A stretch of DNA of 64,000 bases from Bradyrhizobium sp. JYMT SZCCT0180 (GTDB lineage: Bacteria > Pseudomonadota > Alphaproteobacteria > Rhizobiales > Xanthobacteraceae), in contig NZ_JAFCLZ010000003.1 of NCBI RefSeq assembly GCF_018130165.1, positions 1 through 64,000 on the forward strand, given 5' to 3'. Position numbers and translations under genes: made by a program. Below are positions 18,672-27,069 of this stretch, in pieces. Below the pieces are notes generated by a model. That model was given only the letters and a program-made list of their open reading frames with translations. It did no database searches and was not told the DNA's origin. Every line of letters begins with the position of its first letter. Position 1 is the stretch's first letter.

Positions 18672-19955
18672 ATGGCAACCGATAAATCCACGCGGTCTTC
18701 GTCGATCCTGCCTGATGCGTTCCGGGGCGCATCCATTGCTACGAGTTTGGCGTACGCGGGACTAGCTTTCTTCGTTGCCGCTGCCGCCGCCGTCTTTGTC
18801 GTGACCGACGCTTGGAGCGCGCCTCTTCTTGCGAGCGCAGTCCTAGTTCTCGGGATCGTCGGGACTGCGGGCGGGCGTTTACTACAGGCGAGGAGTGGTG
18901 GCCTTAAGCTCCTCGGGACATCCTTGGCTTGGGTGATCTCGGGCCTAGCATTCGGCTCGGGAATCCTTGTTCTGTCCGTACTGGCGACTGGGAAACCGGA
19001 TTTCGCAGCCGTCAATCTTGCTAGGCTCTTTAGAGATCCTGGCTTCTTGCTGCTGAACCGCGGCCCTAAGAATACTCACGTTACTCAGCCAGGAGAGAGA
19101 TCTGTCGATACTCTTCCGGAGGAATTCACCGCCACGCTCCGGGCCCGGGATCAACACGAGAAGATACGGCAGCTGCAGAAACTGCCGCAATTGGAATTGA
19201 ATGGAACTGTTTTATCGCTGGCGGGCCCCGAGGATAGAGGCAAACGAATTTCTGCGTCAAGGCTCGTGCTTAAGGGCAACGCTGCCATCGTAACAAATGG
19301 TGGCAACCTGGAAATCGAGGTCATTGACCTTGAAGTGAGCGCTGGACGCGTCGCCTCGTTCATAAGGAGGTCGACACCACCAGCGGCAGAAGCAGATCAA
19401 CAAGGGCGAGATGGGAGAAGTGGTGGCGTTGTGAAGCTCTTGGTGCATGGCACCATCAATGGAAGGCTTCCGGTGGACCTTTCCGGCGAGGACGGCGGAA
19501 TGGGAAGCTCAGGGATTGTTGGGCAACCAGGGGCCTCCGGCGCTCCCGGAGATCGGGCCTCCTCGGGTCTGTTCGACTGTCGCCGCGGTCCGGGCGCAGG
19601 CAAGCCGGGATTGCCCGGCGGGCCGGGAGGGGCAGGTCGGTCTGGTGGCAACGGCGGCGACGGAGGTCGTTTTATAGTCGTCGGAAATGGGTCCGATAAA
19701 CTCTTAGGCGCCTTCGCTGAACTGTTTACGGCCAAGGGTGGGGAGGGAGGACCGGGTGGGCCAGGAGGTCCGGGAGGAGACGGCGGGCCTGGCGGGCCAG
19801 GTGGTTTCGGCGAGGGTCTTTGTTCCGGGGGTGGTCCCCGCGGGCCGAGCGGTCAGCGTGGCGCACAGGGTCAGCCTGGTTCTGCTGGCAAGAGGGGCAC
19901 CGATACTGCCGCGCCAGTGTTCTTCACCTTCGCCGGCTTAGGAGGTGGGACATGA
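18672..19955 (+). CDS. Membrane protein with collagen-like Gly-rich tail (first of a coupled pair)
   Basis: 427 residues. Three hydrophobic segments (about 22-44, 49-67 and 79-104) anchor it. A soluble domain (about 140-270) has short beta-like strands such as ASRLVLKGNAAIVTNGG and GGVVKLLVHGTINGRL. The tail (about 271-412) is Gly-Pro rich with G-X-Y runs (GPGGPGGPGGDGGPGG, GKPGLPGGPGG) broken by a strand-like RFIVVGNG insert, plus two Cys. The ATG at 18672 is preceded by GGTGGAAG. Arg AGA/AGG and Leu CTA codons are commoner than in neighbouring genes, hinting at transfer. Its last bases overlap the start of the next gene (ATGA). Confidence 0.85.
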   Translation: MATDKSTRSSSILPDAFRGASIATSLAYAGLAFFVAAAAAVFVVTDAWSAPLLASAVLVLGIVGTAGGRLLQARSGGLKLLGTSLAWVISGLAFGSGILVLSVLATGKPDFAAVNLARLFRDPGFLLLNRGPKNTHVTQPGERSVDTLPEEFTATLRARDQHEKIRQLQKLPQLELNGTVLSLAGPEDRGKRISASRLVLKGNAAIVTNGGNLEIEVIDLEVSAGRVASFIRRSTPPAAEADQQGRDGRSGGVVKLLVHGTINGRLPVDLSGEDGGMGSSGIVGQPGASGAPGDRASSGLFDCRRGPGAGKPGLPGGPGGAGRSGGNGGDGGRFIVVGNGSDKLLGAFAELFTAKGGEGGPGGPGGPGGDGGPGGPGGFGEGLCSGGGPRGPSGQRGAQGQPGSAGKRGTDTAAPVFFTFAGLGGGT

Positions 19956-21604
19956 AGCCTCCTCGCGAGGAACGGCCTGATAATGTGGATCGGGGCGCAA
20001 CTCTTCCCTTGGGAAACGAGAGCCAGGCCGATGGCGGAATAATCTCCCACTTGAAGAGTGGCTGGGAATTCATCAAGGACGTGCTTCCTAAGAATGATCC
20101 GTTGCGCCGAGCGTCAGCGTGGTTTCTGGTGGCACTTGCCCTTGTCGGCATCCTTCTCACGTTGCGTGCAAGCGCTGGGAGCGCTGAGGCCGCCAGCGCT
20201 TTTATTTTCGTCTTCGTGGGCGTATTGGCGGTCGTCGCCTTCGTCAATGTTCTGTACGTTGTAATCCCGGGCGAAAGGGGGGCTGCCCCTCGAGCATATG
20301 CATTCGGACGTGCAATCATCGCCGGGATCATCCTCGCAGTCGTAGTGGTGGTGTCAGCTCCGTTTCGTGCGACGATCTCCAGAGATGGCCCTTCAATGGT
20401 CCTGTCTTGGCTGCACGCTTGGGGATGGGTATCTATTTCGGATGCGGTCGCCGCCATGCCGATGAAATACAAGCCGACAACTATTCCGGATGGTAGGACG
20501 CTGCTGACTAGCCACAGACTCGATCCATTCGAAGACCCGCGGAATGGGATCGCAGACATCGATGCCCGCAGACTATTCGCCGCATTGTCGAACCGCGATC
20601 ACATCCAGGTTGTCGGGACCGTCACGGTTGCGGATACCGCAGCTCCGCATGACACGTTCGGGTTGGTAGCGCGCAAGGTGCGCTTCGCGGACGGGGCAAG
20701 AATCGAGATTGGCCGATCAAGTCTACTCATCGTCACCGAGGTGCTTGAGATCGGCGATAAGGCCGAGCACCGGGCATCGGTTGTGGCCTTTGGCGGAACG
20801 CCTCCCACAGGAACGTCTGGTCGGAAAGGCCTAAACGGGGGTAACCTAACGATCATTGTCACTGACAAAGTAGCCAACGGGACTCTGGCGGTCGATCTTC
20901 GCGGAAGCGATGGCGAGAACGGCAGCAGTGGGAAGCCGGGGAAGAGCGGCGAGTCCTTCGAGCCCAAAACCAAGCCGGCTGCAGCCAAGGGCTTCCTGGT
21001 CAAGTTCCAGACTGCCCCGGAACGAGCAGGTGGACGGGACGCTATTTCCAAGATTCGTAGCGATCATGCGACCACGAACAGGTGCTCCGATGGAACGGAA
21101 TGCTGGAAAACACTCGATAGCGTAGAGAAGTATCTCGCCTTCTGCGATAAAGATGCGAGTCTTTGCCCAACTTGGACCTCATCAGTTTGTTTCCTGCCCG
21201 CCGAACCCGGTGCCAACGTGCCCGGCGAGGAAAAATACAACGGTAAGGCAGGAGAGCCGGCTGGTAATGGAGGAGACGGCGGAGACGGGGGAGCACTCCT
21301 GGTAGTAGCGGAGCGGACGACGGACGAATTGCGGATTGTGCTGGATCCCGCCGTTGGTTCAGAAAGCGCTGACAGGAGGACAAGGCCGGGCGCCGCATCG
21401 GGCGGAGCCGCCGGCACCGCAGGATCGGGTGGACCGGGTGCCAAGGCGATCGAAGGAGGGGACAACGACTCCAGCAAAATATGCGGCATGGGCCAACCCG
21501 GTACCCAAGGAGCATCCGGCCCTTCTGGTCCACCTGGATCGCATGGTCGAGCGGGAAAGCCGCACGAGCGCACTTCCAAGTCTATCAGCTCACTGTTCCC
21601 ATAA
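19952..21604 (+). CDS. Membrane protein with collagen-like Gly-rich tail (second of the pair)
   Basis: 550 residues. Three transmembrane segments (about 54-72, 82-105 and 118-138) follow a charged 50-residue N-terminus. The soluble part has strand-rich stretches, then GGNLTIIVTDKVANGTLAVDLRGSDGENGSSGKPG, which lines up with the matching region of the upstream protein and shows the two are paralogues. Two further Gly-rich blocks (GNGGDGGDGG, and a final GQPGTQGASGPSGPPGSHG) surround a Cys-containing region of about 100 residues. The ATG at 19952 overlaps the upstream stop and has GGAGG 6 bases before it, so translation is coupled. Function unknown; a surface-exposed paired structure is an inference. 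Confidence 0.85.
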   Translation: MKPPREERPDNVDRGATLPLGNESQADGGIISHLKSGWEFIKDVLPKNDPLRRASAWFLVALALVGILLTLRASAGSAEAASAFIFVFVGVLAVVAFVNVLYVVIPGERGAAPRAYAFGRAIIAGIILAVVVVVSAPFRATISRDGPSMVLSWLHAWGWVSISDAVAAMPMKYKPTTIPDGRTLLTSHRLDPFEDPRNGIADIDARRLFAALSNRDHIQVVGTVTVADTAAPHDTFGLVARKVRFADGARIEIGRSSLLIVTEVLEIGDKAEHRASVVAFGGTPPTGTSGRKGLNGGNLTIIVTDKVANGTLAVDLRGSDGENGSSGKPGKSGESFEPKTKPAAAKGFLVKFQTAPERAGGRDAISKIRSDHATTNRCSDGTECWKTLDSVEKYLAFCDKDASLCPTWTSSVCFLPAEPGANVPGEEKYNGKAGEPAGNGGDGGDGGALLVVAERTTDELRIVLDPAVGSESADRRTRPGAASGGAAGTAGSGGPGAKAIEGGDNDSSKICGMGQPGTQGASGPSGPPGSHGRAGKPHERTSKSISSLFP

Positions 21605-21797
21605 CACTTGGACGAAACTCATGAGATAGCGGAGCACGGTCCGCATCGCGCCGGATTCCAACTGACGCGCGAGCGCTGCGGCACCTGCCTGCGAGTGGGT
21701 AAGAAATCTGCACTGAGCGTCTTTGCTAACACTTAAGCTTGTTGGTCCGCTTTGGCCAACAGCGGATAGCGACTATCGGGGTAATATGAGTACACGC

Positions 21798-22067
21798 CTA
21801 ACGCTTCTGCTTTGTCCCCAAACGCGGGATGCATTTGCGGGTGCGCAGCACGCCTGATGTCGTCATCTGCGAGCCCAGCACTTCCTTGATTTGTCCGGCC
21901 GGGCACGTTCCGTCGTCGACGAGGATGCGCTGACCGAGCCGCAGATCGACGATATTCCGCTCGTTGGGGACGACCTGCTGCGCGGCGGCAGGTGAGGCGA
22001 GCAGGCACAAGGCAAGGCTGGCAGAAACCGCAAGTGCTGGAGCCGTCACGGCCTTCGTGATTGCCAA
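21798..22067 (-). CDS. Small exported protein (DUF6719-like)
   Basis: About 89 residues. A hydrophobic signal ending ASPAAAQQ is followed by a compact domain, DLRLGQRILVDDGTCPAGQIKEVLG and RTRKCIPR, with two Cys that could form a disulfide. It resembles the family I remember as DUF6719 from bradyrhizobia. A GGAGG site lies 5 bases before a TTG at 22067, which I favour; the GTG at 22082 overlaps the stop of the upstream tiny gene (GTGA) and is the alternative. Its partner upstream is a 50-residue membrane protein. Confidence 0.75.
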   Translation of the reverse strand: MAITKAVTAPALAVSASLALCLLASPAAAQQVVPNERNIVDLRLGQRILVDDGTCPAGQIKEVLGSQMTTSGVLRTRKCIPRLGTKQKR

Positions 22068-22078
22068 ATTGTCCTCCC

Positions 22079-22231
22079 TCACTTGCTCTGAATCTTCAGC
22101 CCGTCGGGGCCGAGATTGATCTGCACGCCCTCGGGCTGTTTTTTGGCCTGATAGAGATTGTAGCTGAGCACGCCGACCGCAACGACCAGCACGCCGATGA
22201 CGAGATACAGGACGTTGCGATTGCCGGGCAT
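22079..22231 (-). CDS. Tiny single-pass membrane protein
   Basis: 50 residues. MPGNRNVLYLVIGVLVVAVG is a transmembrane segment from about residue 7 to 24, followed by a charged tail (YQAKKQPEGVQINLGPDGLK) in the periplasm or cytoplasm. The reading frame is short but clean and the tail looks constrained. It overlaps the start region of the exported protein gene downstream, consistent with a two-gene unit. Function unknown. Confidence 0.65.
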   Translation of the reverse strand: MPGNRNVLYLVIGVLVVAVGVLSYNLYQAKKQPEGVQINLGPDGLKIQSK

Positions 22232-22299
22232 CCGGTGTCTCCAGCGTGATGATTCACTGCATTTAGCGGATACGGCGGCGATTCTCCTAGAGCGCTGAG

Positions 22300-23820
22300 T
22301 TAGTGCGCGGGTCGGGATCGGGCCGACGCCGGCCTTCGCGATTTGCCGGTTCCGCCGCTGTCCGGCTTCCGGTTGGCCCGCATCGCCGCCAGCGATGCCT
22401 TGGCCAGTTTTTCGGCCGACGCTTTCAATTGCGGAAGCGGGTGGCCGGCAAATCCCAGCACAAATCCCGGCAGCGGCCGGGCGCGCGCATAGGTGTCCGC
22501 CAGCAGCCAGCCTTCGACGCCGGCCGCGGATTTGGCGTGGGCTGCAACCTGCGCGTCGACCGACGGATCAAACCGCGCCACCAGATGCAGGCCCTGCGAC
22601 GGCACCGGCACGGAGAGGCGGCCTTCCGAAGCCGACGACAATGTCGAGGCCAGCACGTCGCGGGCCTCGCGGTAGAGGGTGCGCACCCTGCGCAGATTGG
22701 CAGCGAACGCGCCGGAATTCAGCATATCAGCGACAGCGCCTTCCAGCAGCGTGCCGGGAAAGCGGTCGAGCGCGGCGCGCGCCGTCGTCACCGGTCCGAT
22801 CAGCTTCTCGGGCAGCGCGCAATAGCCGATGCGCAGGCCGGGAAACAACGTCTTTGAAAACGTGCCCATGTAGATCACGCGCTGCAAATGATCGATGCCG
22901 GCAAGCGACAACAATGGCGCGCCGTCATACCTGAACTCGCTGTCGTAATCGTCTTCCAGCACGAAGGCATCGGCGTCCCTGGCCCAATCCAGCAGTTCGA
23001 GCCGGCGGCTCATCGACATCTGCACGCCGAGTGGAAACTGGTGCGAGGGCGTCACATAGGCCGCGCGCGCCGAGGGCGCTGATGTGCGGCCCTTGGCGAC
23101 GATCAGGCCCGATGCGTCGACCGGCACCGGGGCCGGGCGGTAGCCGCAATGCTCGATGGCGCGCCGCGCAGCGGGATAGCCGGGGTCCTCGCACCAGACC
23201 TGATCGGCCGGTTTCAGAATGGCGCTGAGCACGATGCGCAGGGCGTGCTGGGTTCCCGAGGCCAGCATGATCTGGTCCGGATCGCAGCGCAGCCCGCGGG
23301 CTGACAACAGGTGATCGGCGATGGCGGTGCGAAGTTCGCGGCTGCCGCGGGGATCGCCGTAATGCAGGTGGTCGGTGCCGAAGGCGCGCATCCGCCGCCC
23401 GACAAAGGACCGGAAGCGCTGCAGGGCCCGGTCGTCGATATGCGTGCAGCCGAGCGACAGGGTGCCTTGCGGCGGCGTCTCGATGACGATCCTGGCCTTG
23501 CTGGCGCCGCTCACCTGCGCGGGGATGCGCGCGGCGACGAAAGTGCCCGAGCCGACAATCGCGACAGCAAACCCGTCTGCGATCAGCCGCTCATAGGCCG
23601 TCGTCACCGCGTTGCGGCGAAAGCCGGTCTGGCTGGCGAGCGTGCGCGAAGGCGGCAGCGGTTCGCCGGGCTTGACGATGCCGCTGACGATGGCGTGGCA
23701 GAGCGCCTGATAGAGCCGGTGCGGCGAAGAGGCCCGCGGCGTCACATGCGGCCCGGAAAGGTCGAGCGGCAGCTCGGTCTTCCGCGGCGGCGCAGGAGAA
23801 TTGGTCGGAATTTTTCGCAT
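22300..23820 (-). CDS. MocR/PdxR-type transcriptional regulator (GntR HTH + aminotransferase domain)
   Basis: 506 residues. An N-terminal winged helix of the GntR type (about 35-100: RLYQALCHAIVSGIVKPGEPLPPSRTLA with ...GFRRNAVTTAYERL) is joined to a fold-type I aminotransferase domain (about 130-480), with VLEDDYDSEFRYDG and YMGTFSKTLFPGLRIGY, the latter holding the PLP Lys in SKT. Such proteins use PLP or a PLP-bound effector to sense vitamin B6 or amines. It is divergent from a PNPOx-like gene with direct repeats between them, suggesting it controls that gene and itself. ATG at 23820; a longer in-frame extension upstream is unlikely. Confidence 0.94.
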   Translation of the reverse strand: MRKIPTNSPAPPRKTELPLDLSGPHVTPRASSPHRLYQALCHAIVSGIVKPGEPLPPSRTLASQTGFRRNAVTTAYERLIADGFAVAIVGSGTFVAARIPAQVSGASKARIVIETPPQGTLSLGCTHIDDRALQRFRSFVGRRMRAFGTDHLHYGDPRGSRELRTAIADHLLSARGLRCDPDQIMLASGTQHALRIVLSAILKPADQVWCEDPGYPAARRAIEHCGYRPAPVPVDASGLIVAKGRTSAPSARAAYVTPSHQFPLGVQMSMSRRLELLDWARDADAFVLEDDYDSEFRYDGAPLLSLAGIDHLQRVIYMGTFSKTLFPGLRIGYCALPEKLIGPVTTARAALDRFPGTLLEGAVADMLNSGAFAANLRRVRTLYREARDVLASTLSSASEGRLSVPVPSQGLHLVARFDPSVDAQVAAHAKSAAGVEGWLLADTYARARPLPGFVLGFAGHPLPQLKASAEKLAKASLAAMRANRKPDSGGTGKSRRPASARSRPAH

Positions 23821-23838
23821 GGAATTGGCACTATCGCA

Positions 23839-23891
23839 GACCAAATTCGCCGGTACAACTATTCTAATCGTGACCAATCCCTGACCAACCC
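23839..23891. promoter_or_regulatory. Candidate MocR operator: three GACCAA direct repeats
   Basis: GACCAA occurs at 23839-23844, 23872-23877 and 23883-23888. The last two lie in near-identical ten-mers TGACCAATCC (23871-23880) and TGACCAACCC (23882-23891), 11 bases apart, one helical turn. An inverted copy, TTGGTC, lies just inside the regulator gene. MocR/PdxR regulators are known to bind direct repeats in divergent promoter regions, so this is a plausible site; binding is inferred. Confidence 0.5.
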
Positions 23892-23905
23892 TTGCAGGAG
23901 CTGCC

Positions 23906-24631
23906 GTGACCGAAAGCGTAACCACCGACTCGTATGCCGTGTCGCCGCGCAACCGGGTGAAGCGCATGCATGAGCGCGGCCGCTACGATCACGCAACGGT
24001 CCACAGCCTGCTGGACGCTTCGATGCTGTGTCACGTCTCCTACGTGATCGACGGCCAGCCCTATTGCACGCCGACGTTCTTCTGGCGGGAAGGCAGCAGG
24101 CTGTACTGGCACGGCAGCAGCGCCAGCCGCATGCTGGAGAACCAGTCGGACGGGCAGAGGGTGTGTCTGACGGTTGCGCATCTCGACAGCCTGGTGCTGG
24201 CACGGTGCGGCTTCAACCATTCGGCGGACTACCGCGCCGTGATGGCTTTCGGCACCGCCTACATCGTCACCGACCCGGACGAGAAAGCGCGCGCGCTGGT
24301 TGCGATGGTCGACCGGTTCTTTCCCGATCGTACCGCTTCCTTGAGGCAAAGCACGAAGCAGGAAATCAAGGCCAGCGCTGTGATTGCGATGGAGATCGAG
24401 CAGGCGTCTGCCAAGGTCCGCACCAAGGGCGTCGCCGACGATGACGAGGACTACGCGCTGCCGATCTACGCCGAGCGCATTCCGGTCCGCACCGTGATCG
24501 GCGCGCCGGAACCCTGTCCGCGGCTGTTGGACGGCGTCCGGCGGCCGCAATCGCTGCGTGTGTACTCGGAAGGCCGTCTGCTCGATGATGCCTTGCAGGA
24601 GGCCCATCTTCTGCATTACCCCGTCGGCTGA
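23906..24631 (+). CDS. Pyridoxamine 5'-phosphate oxidase-like flavin-binding protein
   Basis: 241 residues with the split-barrel flavin-binding fold. HATVHSLLDASMLCHVSYVIDGQPYCTPTFFWREGSRLYWHG is the typical first half of the PNPOx-like/NimA group, and residues 95-130 (VLARCGFNHSADYRAVMAFG) the second. It is longer than the usual 150-residue version. GTG start at 23906, set by CAGGAG 5 bases upstream. The divergent MocR-type regulator, which itself uses PLP, suggests a role in B6 or amine-linked metabolism, but true PNP oxidase activity is not implied. Confidence 0.88.
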   Translation: MTESVTTDSYAVSPRNRVKRMHERGRYDHATVHSLLDASMLCHVSYVIDGQPYCTPTFFWREGSRLYWHGSSASRMLENQSDGQRVCLTVAHLDSLVLARCGFNHSADYRAVMAFGTAYIVTDPDEKARALVAMVDRFFPDRTASLRQSTKQEIKASAVIAMEIEQASAKVRTKGVADDDEDYALPIYAERIPVRTVIGAPEPCPRLLDGVRRPQSLRVYSEGRLLDDALQEAHLLHYPVG

Positions 24632-24682
24632 GATCGGGTTAGTGTGCCCGCTCGTTCGAACCTGTGAACTGGAGCCGGCCGC

Positions 24683-25960
24683 ATGACCACCGATACGCAA
24701 CAAAGAATCCTCGACGCCGTCGATGCCGGCTTTGATGACCAGTTGGCGGTCACCAGCGACTTTGTCGCGATCCCATCGACCCGCGGTGCAGAGGGGCCGT
24801 GCCAGGACATGATCGGCGATCTCCTGCGCGCCCGTGGTTATGAAGTCGATGACTGGCATATCGACGTCGAGGATTTGAAGGATTTGCGCGGCTTCGGGCC
24901 GATCGAGCATGATTTTTCCAAGGCGCGCACCGTGGTCGGCACCTACCGTCCGCCGACCAATGGCGGCAAATCGCTGATCCTGCAGGGACACTGCGACGTG
25001 GTGCCGGCCGGCCCGCTCGACATGTGGGAGACACCGCCGTTCTCGCCCGTGATCAAGGACGGCAAGATGTATGGCCGTGGCGCCTGCGACATGAAGTCGG
25101 GCACCATCGGCGCGCTCTATGCGCTCGATGCAATCAAGGCCGCCGGGCTGCGGCCGACCGCGCGGATTCACTTTCAGTCGGTGATCGAGGAGGAGAGCAC
25201 CGGCGTCGGCGCGCTCTCGACCCTGCAGCGCGGCTACCGCGCCGATGCCTGCTTCATTCCCGAGCCGACCAACGGCAAGATGGTGCGCTCGCAGGTCGGT
25301 GTGATCTGGTTCCGGCTGAAGGTGCGCGGTATTCCCGTGCATGTGGCGCAAGCAGGTTCCGGCTCGAATGCGATCATGGCGGCCTATCATCTGGTTCACG
25401 CGATCGGCAAGCTCGAGGCCGAATGGAACGAGCGCGCCAAGTCCGATCCGCATTTCAAGACGCTGACGCACCCGATCAACTTCAACCCCGGCATCATCAA
25501 GGGCGGCGACTGGGCCTCCAGCGTGCCGGCGTGGTGCGACGTCGATTGCCGCATCGCCGTGCTGCCGGGCTGGTCGATCAAGGATTGCCAGAAGGAGATC
25601 CTGGCCTGCGTCTCCGCGGCCTCGCGCGACCACCGCTTCCTCTCCAACAATCCGCCCGAGGTGGAATGGTCCGGCTTCCTTTCGGAAGGCTACGAATTGA
25701 AGGACTCCGCCGCGCCGGAAGCGGCGTTTGGCAAGGCCTTTGGCGCGGTCTATGGCGGCAAGGTCGAGGACCTCGTCTTCACGGCTCTGACCGATACCCG
25801 GTTCTATGGCCTGAACTACAACATCCCGAGCCTGTGCTTCGGCGCCAGCGGCGCGGCGATCCACGGCTTTAATGAATATGTCGACCTGGATTCGCTGCGA
25901 AAATCGACCAAGGCCACCGCGTTGTTCATCGCGGAATGGTGCGGGGTGGAGAAGGTGTAG
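24683..25960 (+). CDS. M20 family metallo-deacylase (ArgE/DapE/ACY1 type)
   Basis: 425 residues, di-zinc amidohydrolase. Metal ligands are visible: His103 and Asp105 in QGHCDVVPAG, bridging Asp136 in GRGACDMKSG, the catalytic Glu pair at 169-171 (IEEES), Glu194 in FIPEPTNG, and the late His in GAAIHGFNEY. The lid/dimerisation domain is about 210-320. It probably deacylates an N-acyl amino acid; it is close to the 'ArgE/DapE family deacylase' group, not to either named enzyme. It starts 51 bases after the PNPOx-like gene in the same direction, so the two may form an operon. Confidence 0.92.
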   Translation: MTTDTQQRILDAVDAGFDDQLAVTSDFVAIPSTRGAEGPCQDMIGDLLRARGYEVDDWHIDVEDLKDLRGFGPIEHDFSKARTVVGTYRPPTNGGKSLILQGHCDVVPAGPLDMWETPPFSPVIKDGKMYGRGACDMKSGTIGALYALDAIKAAGLRPTARIHFQSVIEEESTGVGALSTLQRGYRADACFIPEPTNGKMVRSQVGVIWFRLKVRGIPVHVAQAGSGSNAIMAAYHLVHAIGKLEAEWNERAKSDPHFKTLTHPINFNPGIIKGGDWASSVPAWCDVDCRIAVLPGWSIKDCQKEILACVSAASRDHRFLSNNPPEVEWSGFLSEGYELKDSAAPEAAFGKAFGAVYGGKVEDLVFTALTDTRFYGLNYNIPSLCFGASGAAIHGFNEYVDLDSLRKSTKATALFIAEWCGVEKV

Positions 25961-25964
25961 CCGT

Positions 25965-26023
25965 CTTGTTTTGACGCGTTTTCTTCACGCGAACCGGTAT
26001 CCACTTCGCTGGAAAACGCTCTA
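25965..26023. repeat. 59-base dispersed repeat (copy 1)
   Basis: Matches 32589-32647 with a single difference in 59 bases. Arms GCGTTTTC and GAAAACGC are inverted repeats, so each copy can fold into a stem-loop. Here the last three bases provide the stop codon (TAG) of the leftward gene 26021-26980. I recognise this sequence as common between genes in Bradyrhizobium. Confidence 0.85.
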
Positions 26024-26980
26024 TGGCTTTGCTTTGAAGCTTTCGACCATCGCTCGAAATTCCGGCAAGGCCTCGTCGAATCGCTCCGGCGGCGCCATGC
26101 CCAGCAGGACAAAGGGGCGTCCCGACGGATAGAGCGCGACGACCAAATAGCGGAGCGGGCGGCCACCGGGCCCTTTGCCCTCTGCAAGATATTCGAAGCC
26201 GGTCATGTTCGACGTCGTGAGCGGTCTGGTGCTCAGGATTTTCTGGTCGGTGATTGTTTTCGAGTTGAGAAATTGCAGCTCTCCGAAGCGCTGCTGATCA
26301 GAGGGCGCAATGGTGGCTTCGGTGGCGAGACTGACGATGAAGCCGACGTCGTCCAGCTTCCCCTCCGGCGGAGGCGGCGTTTCTTTCAGCAACAGGCCCC
26401 TGCCGGCCAGGGGCTTGCGGTAAGTGAAGCGCGCTGTCGGCTCGATCGAGAACGGCAGGGCGGCGATCGGATCGCCCGAGGCCGTCGCATTGATCCGGAC
26501 GCTGGCAAGTGCGGCGCGGATCACGGCATCCGACAGCTGCTTTGGCGCAGGCTTGGCGATCGAGACGGTCAACATTCCGGTCATGTCGGGGCCGTTGATG
26601 ACCATCAGCCATTTGTCAAAAACCTGATTGCCGGCGCGCTGCTCCGCACGCACGGTGATCTGCTCGTAAGGAACCCCCTCGATCGTCTCCGTCGACAGCA
26701 GGCGCATCCCTCGCTTGGCCATCGCTTCCGCTGTGAGACCGTTACGGAACTGGGTGAACGCGACCGGAGGGAATTCCGCCAACAGGATCGATGCATGGTG
26801 CGCCTGATCCTGAAAGCCTGTGAATGTCGTGGCGACGACAAAGCCCTTCGGCGGCGCGAGACCGATGCGACTGCCCGGTGGCGTAACTGGATCGGCAGCG
26901 TTCGCGAGGCCGGCGAAGAGGCCGCCGGCCAGAGCCAGGCCGAAAGCAAGATGTCGCTTCGCTGTCGATAGTAGCCACAT
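26021..26980 (-). CDS. Exported protein, unknown function
   Basis: 319 residues. A signal peptide (about 10-29, ending ANAAD) leads to two similar halves: each has a stretch like PPKGFV.ATTFTGFQDQ or DVGFIVSLATEAT followed by strands and an 'L..A..S' helix (AALASVRIN and FRAMVESFKAKP), suggesting an internal duplication. No catalytic motif is apparent. Its stop codon lies at the edge of the dispersed repeat at 25965-26023, so the C-terminus may have been set by insertion of that repeat. Confidence 0.78.
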   Translation of the reverse strand: MWLLSTAKRHLAFGLALAGGLFAGLANAADPVTPPGSRIGLAPPKGFVVATTFTGFQDQAHHASILLAEFPPVAFTQFRNGLTAEAMAKRGMRLLSTETIEGVPYEQITVRAEQRAGNQVFDKWLMVINGPDMTGMLTVSIAKPAPKQLSDAVIRAALASVRINATASGDPIAALPFSIEPTARFTYRKPLAGRGLLLKETPPPPEGKLDDVGFIVSLATEATIAPSDQQRFGELQFLNSKTITDQKILSTRPLTTSNMTGFEYLAEGKGPGGRPLRYLVVALYPSGRPFVLLGMAPPERFDEALPEFRAMVESFKAKP

Positions 26981-27069
26981 GCTTGCACAACCCTCTCTAC
27001 GTCACGTTCAACACGATGTTACCGAGATCGTTTGTTCCAGAAGTGATCGCGCCGGTTCAATGTCGGCTG

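Noticed and set aside
19600..19880. Gly-rich DNA repeats as a possible CRISPR-like or satellite array
   Set aside because: The periodicity is the GGN-CCN codon pattern of the collagen-like protein and stays in frame.
23864..25864. Leftward open frame of 666 codons across the PNPOx-like and M20 genes
   Set aside because: It spans two genes with clear catalytic motifs on the other strand and has no recognisable domain.
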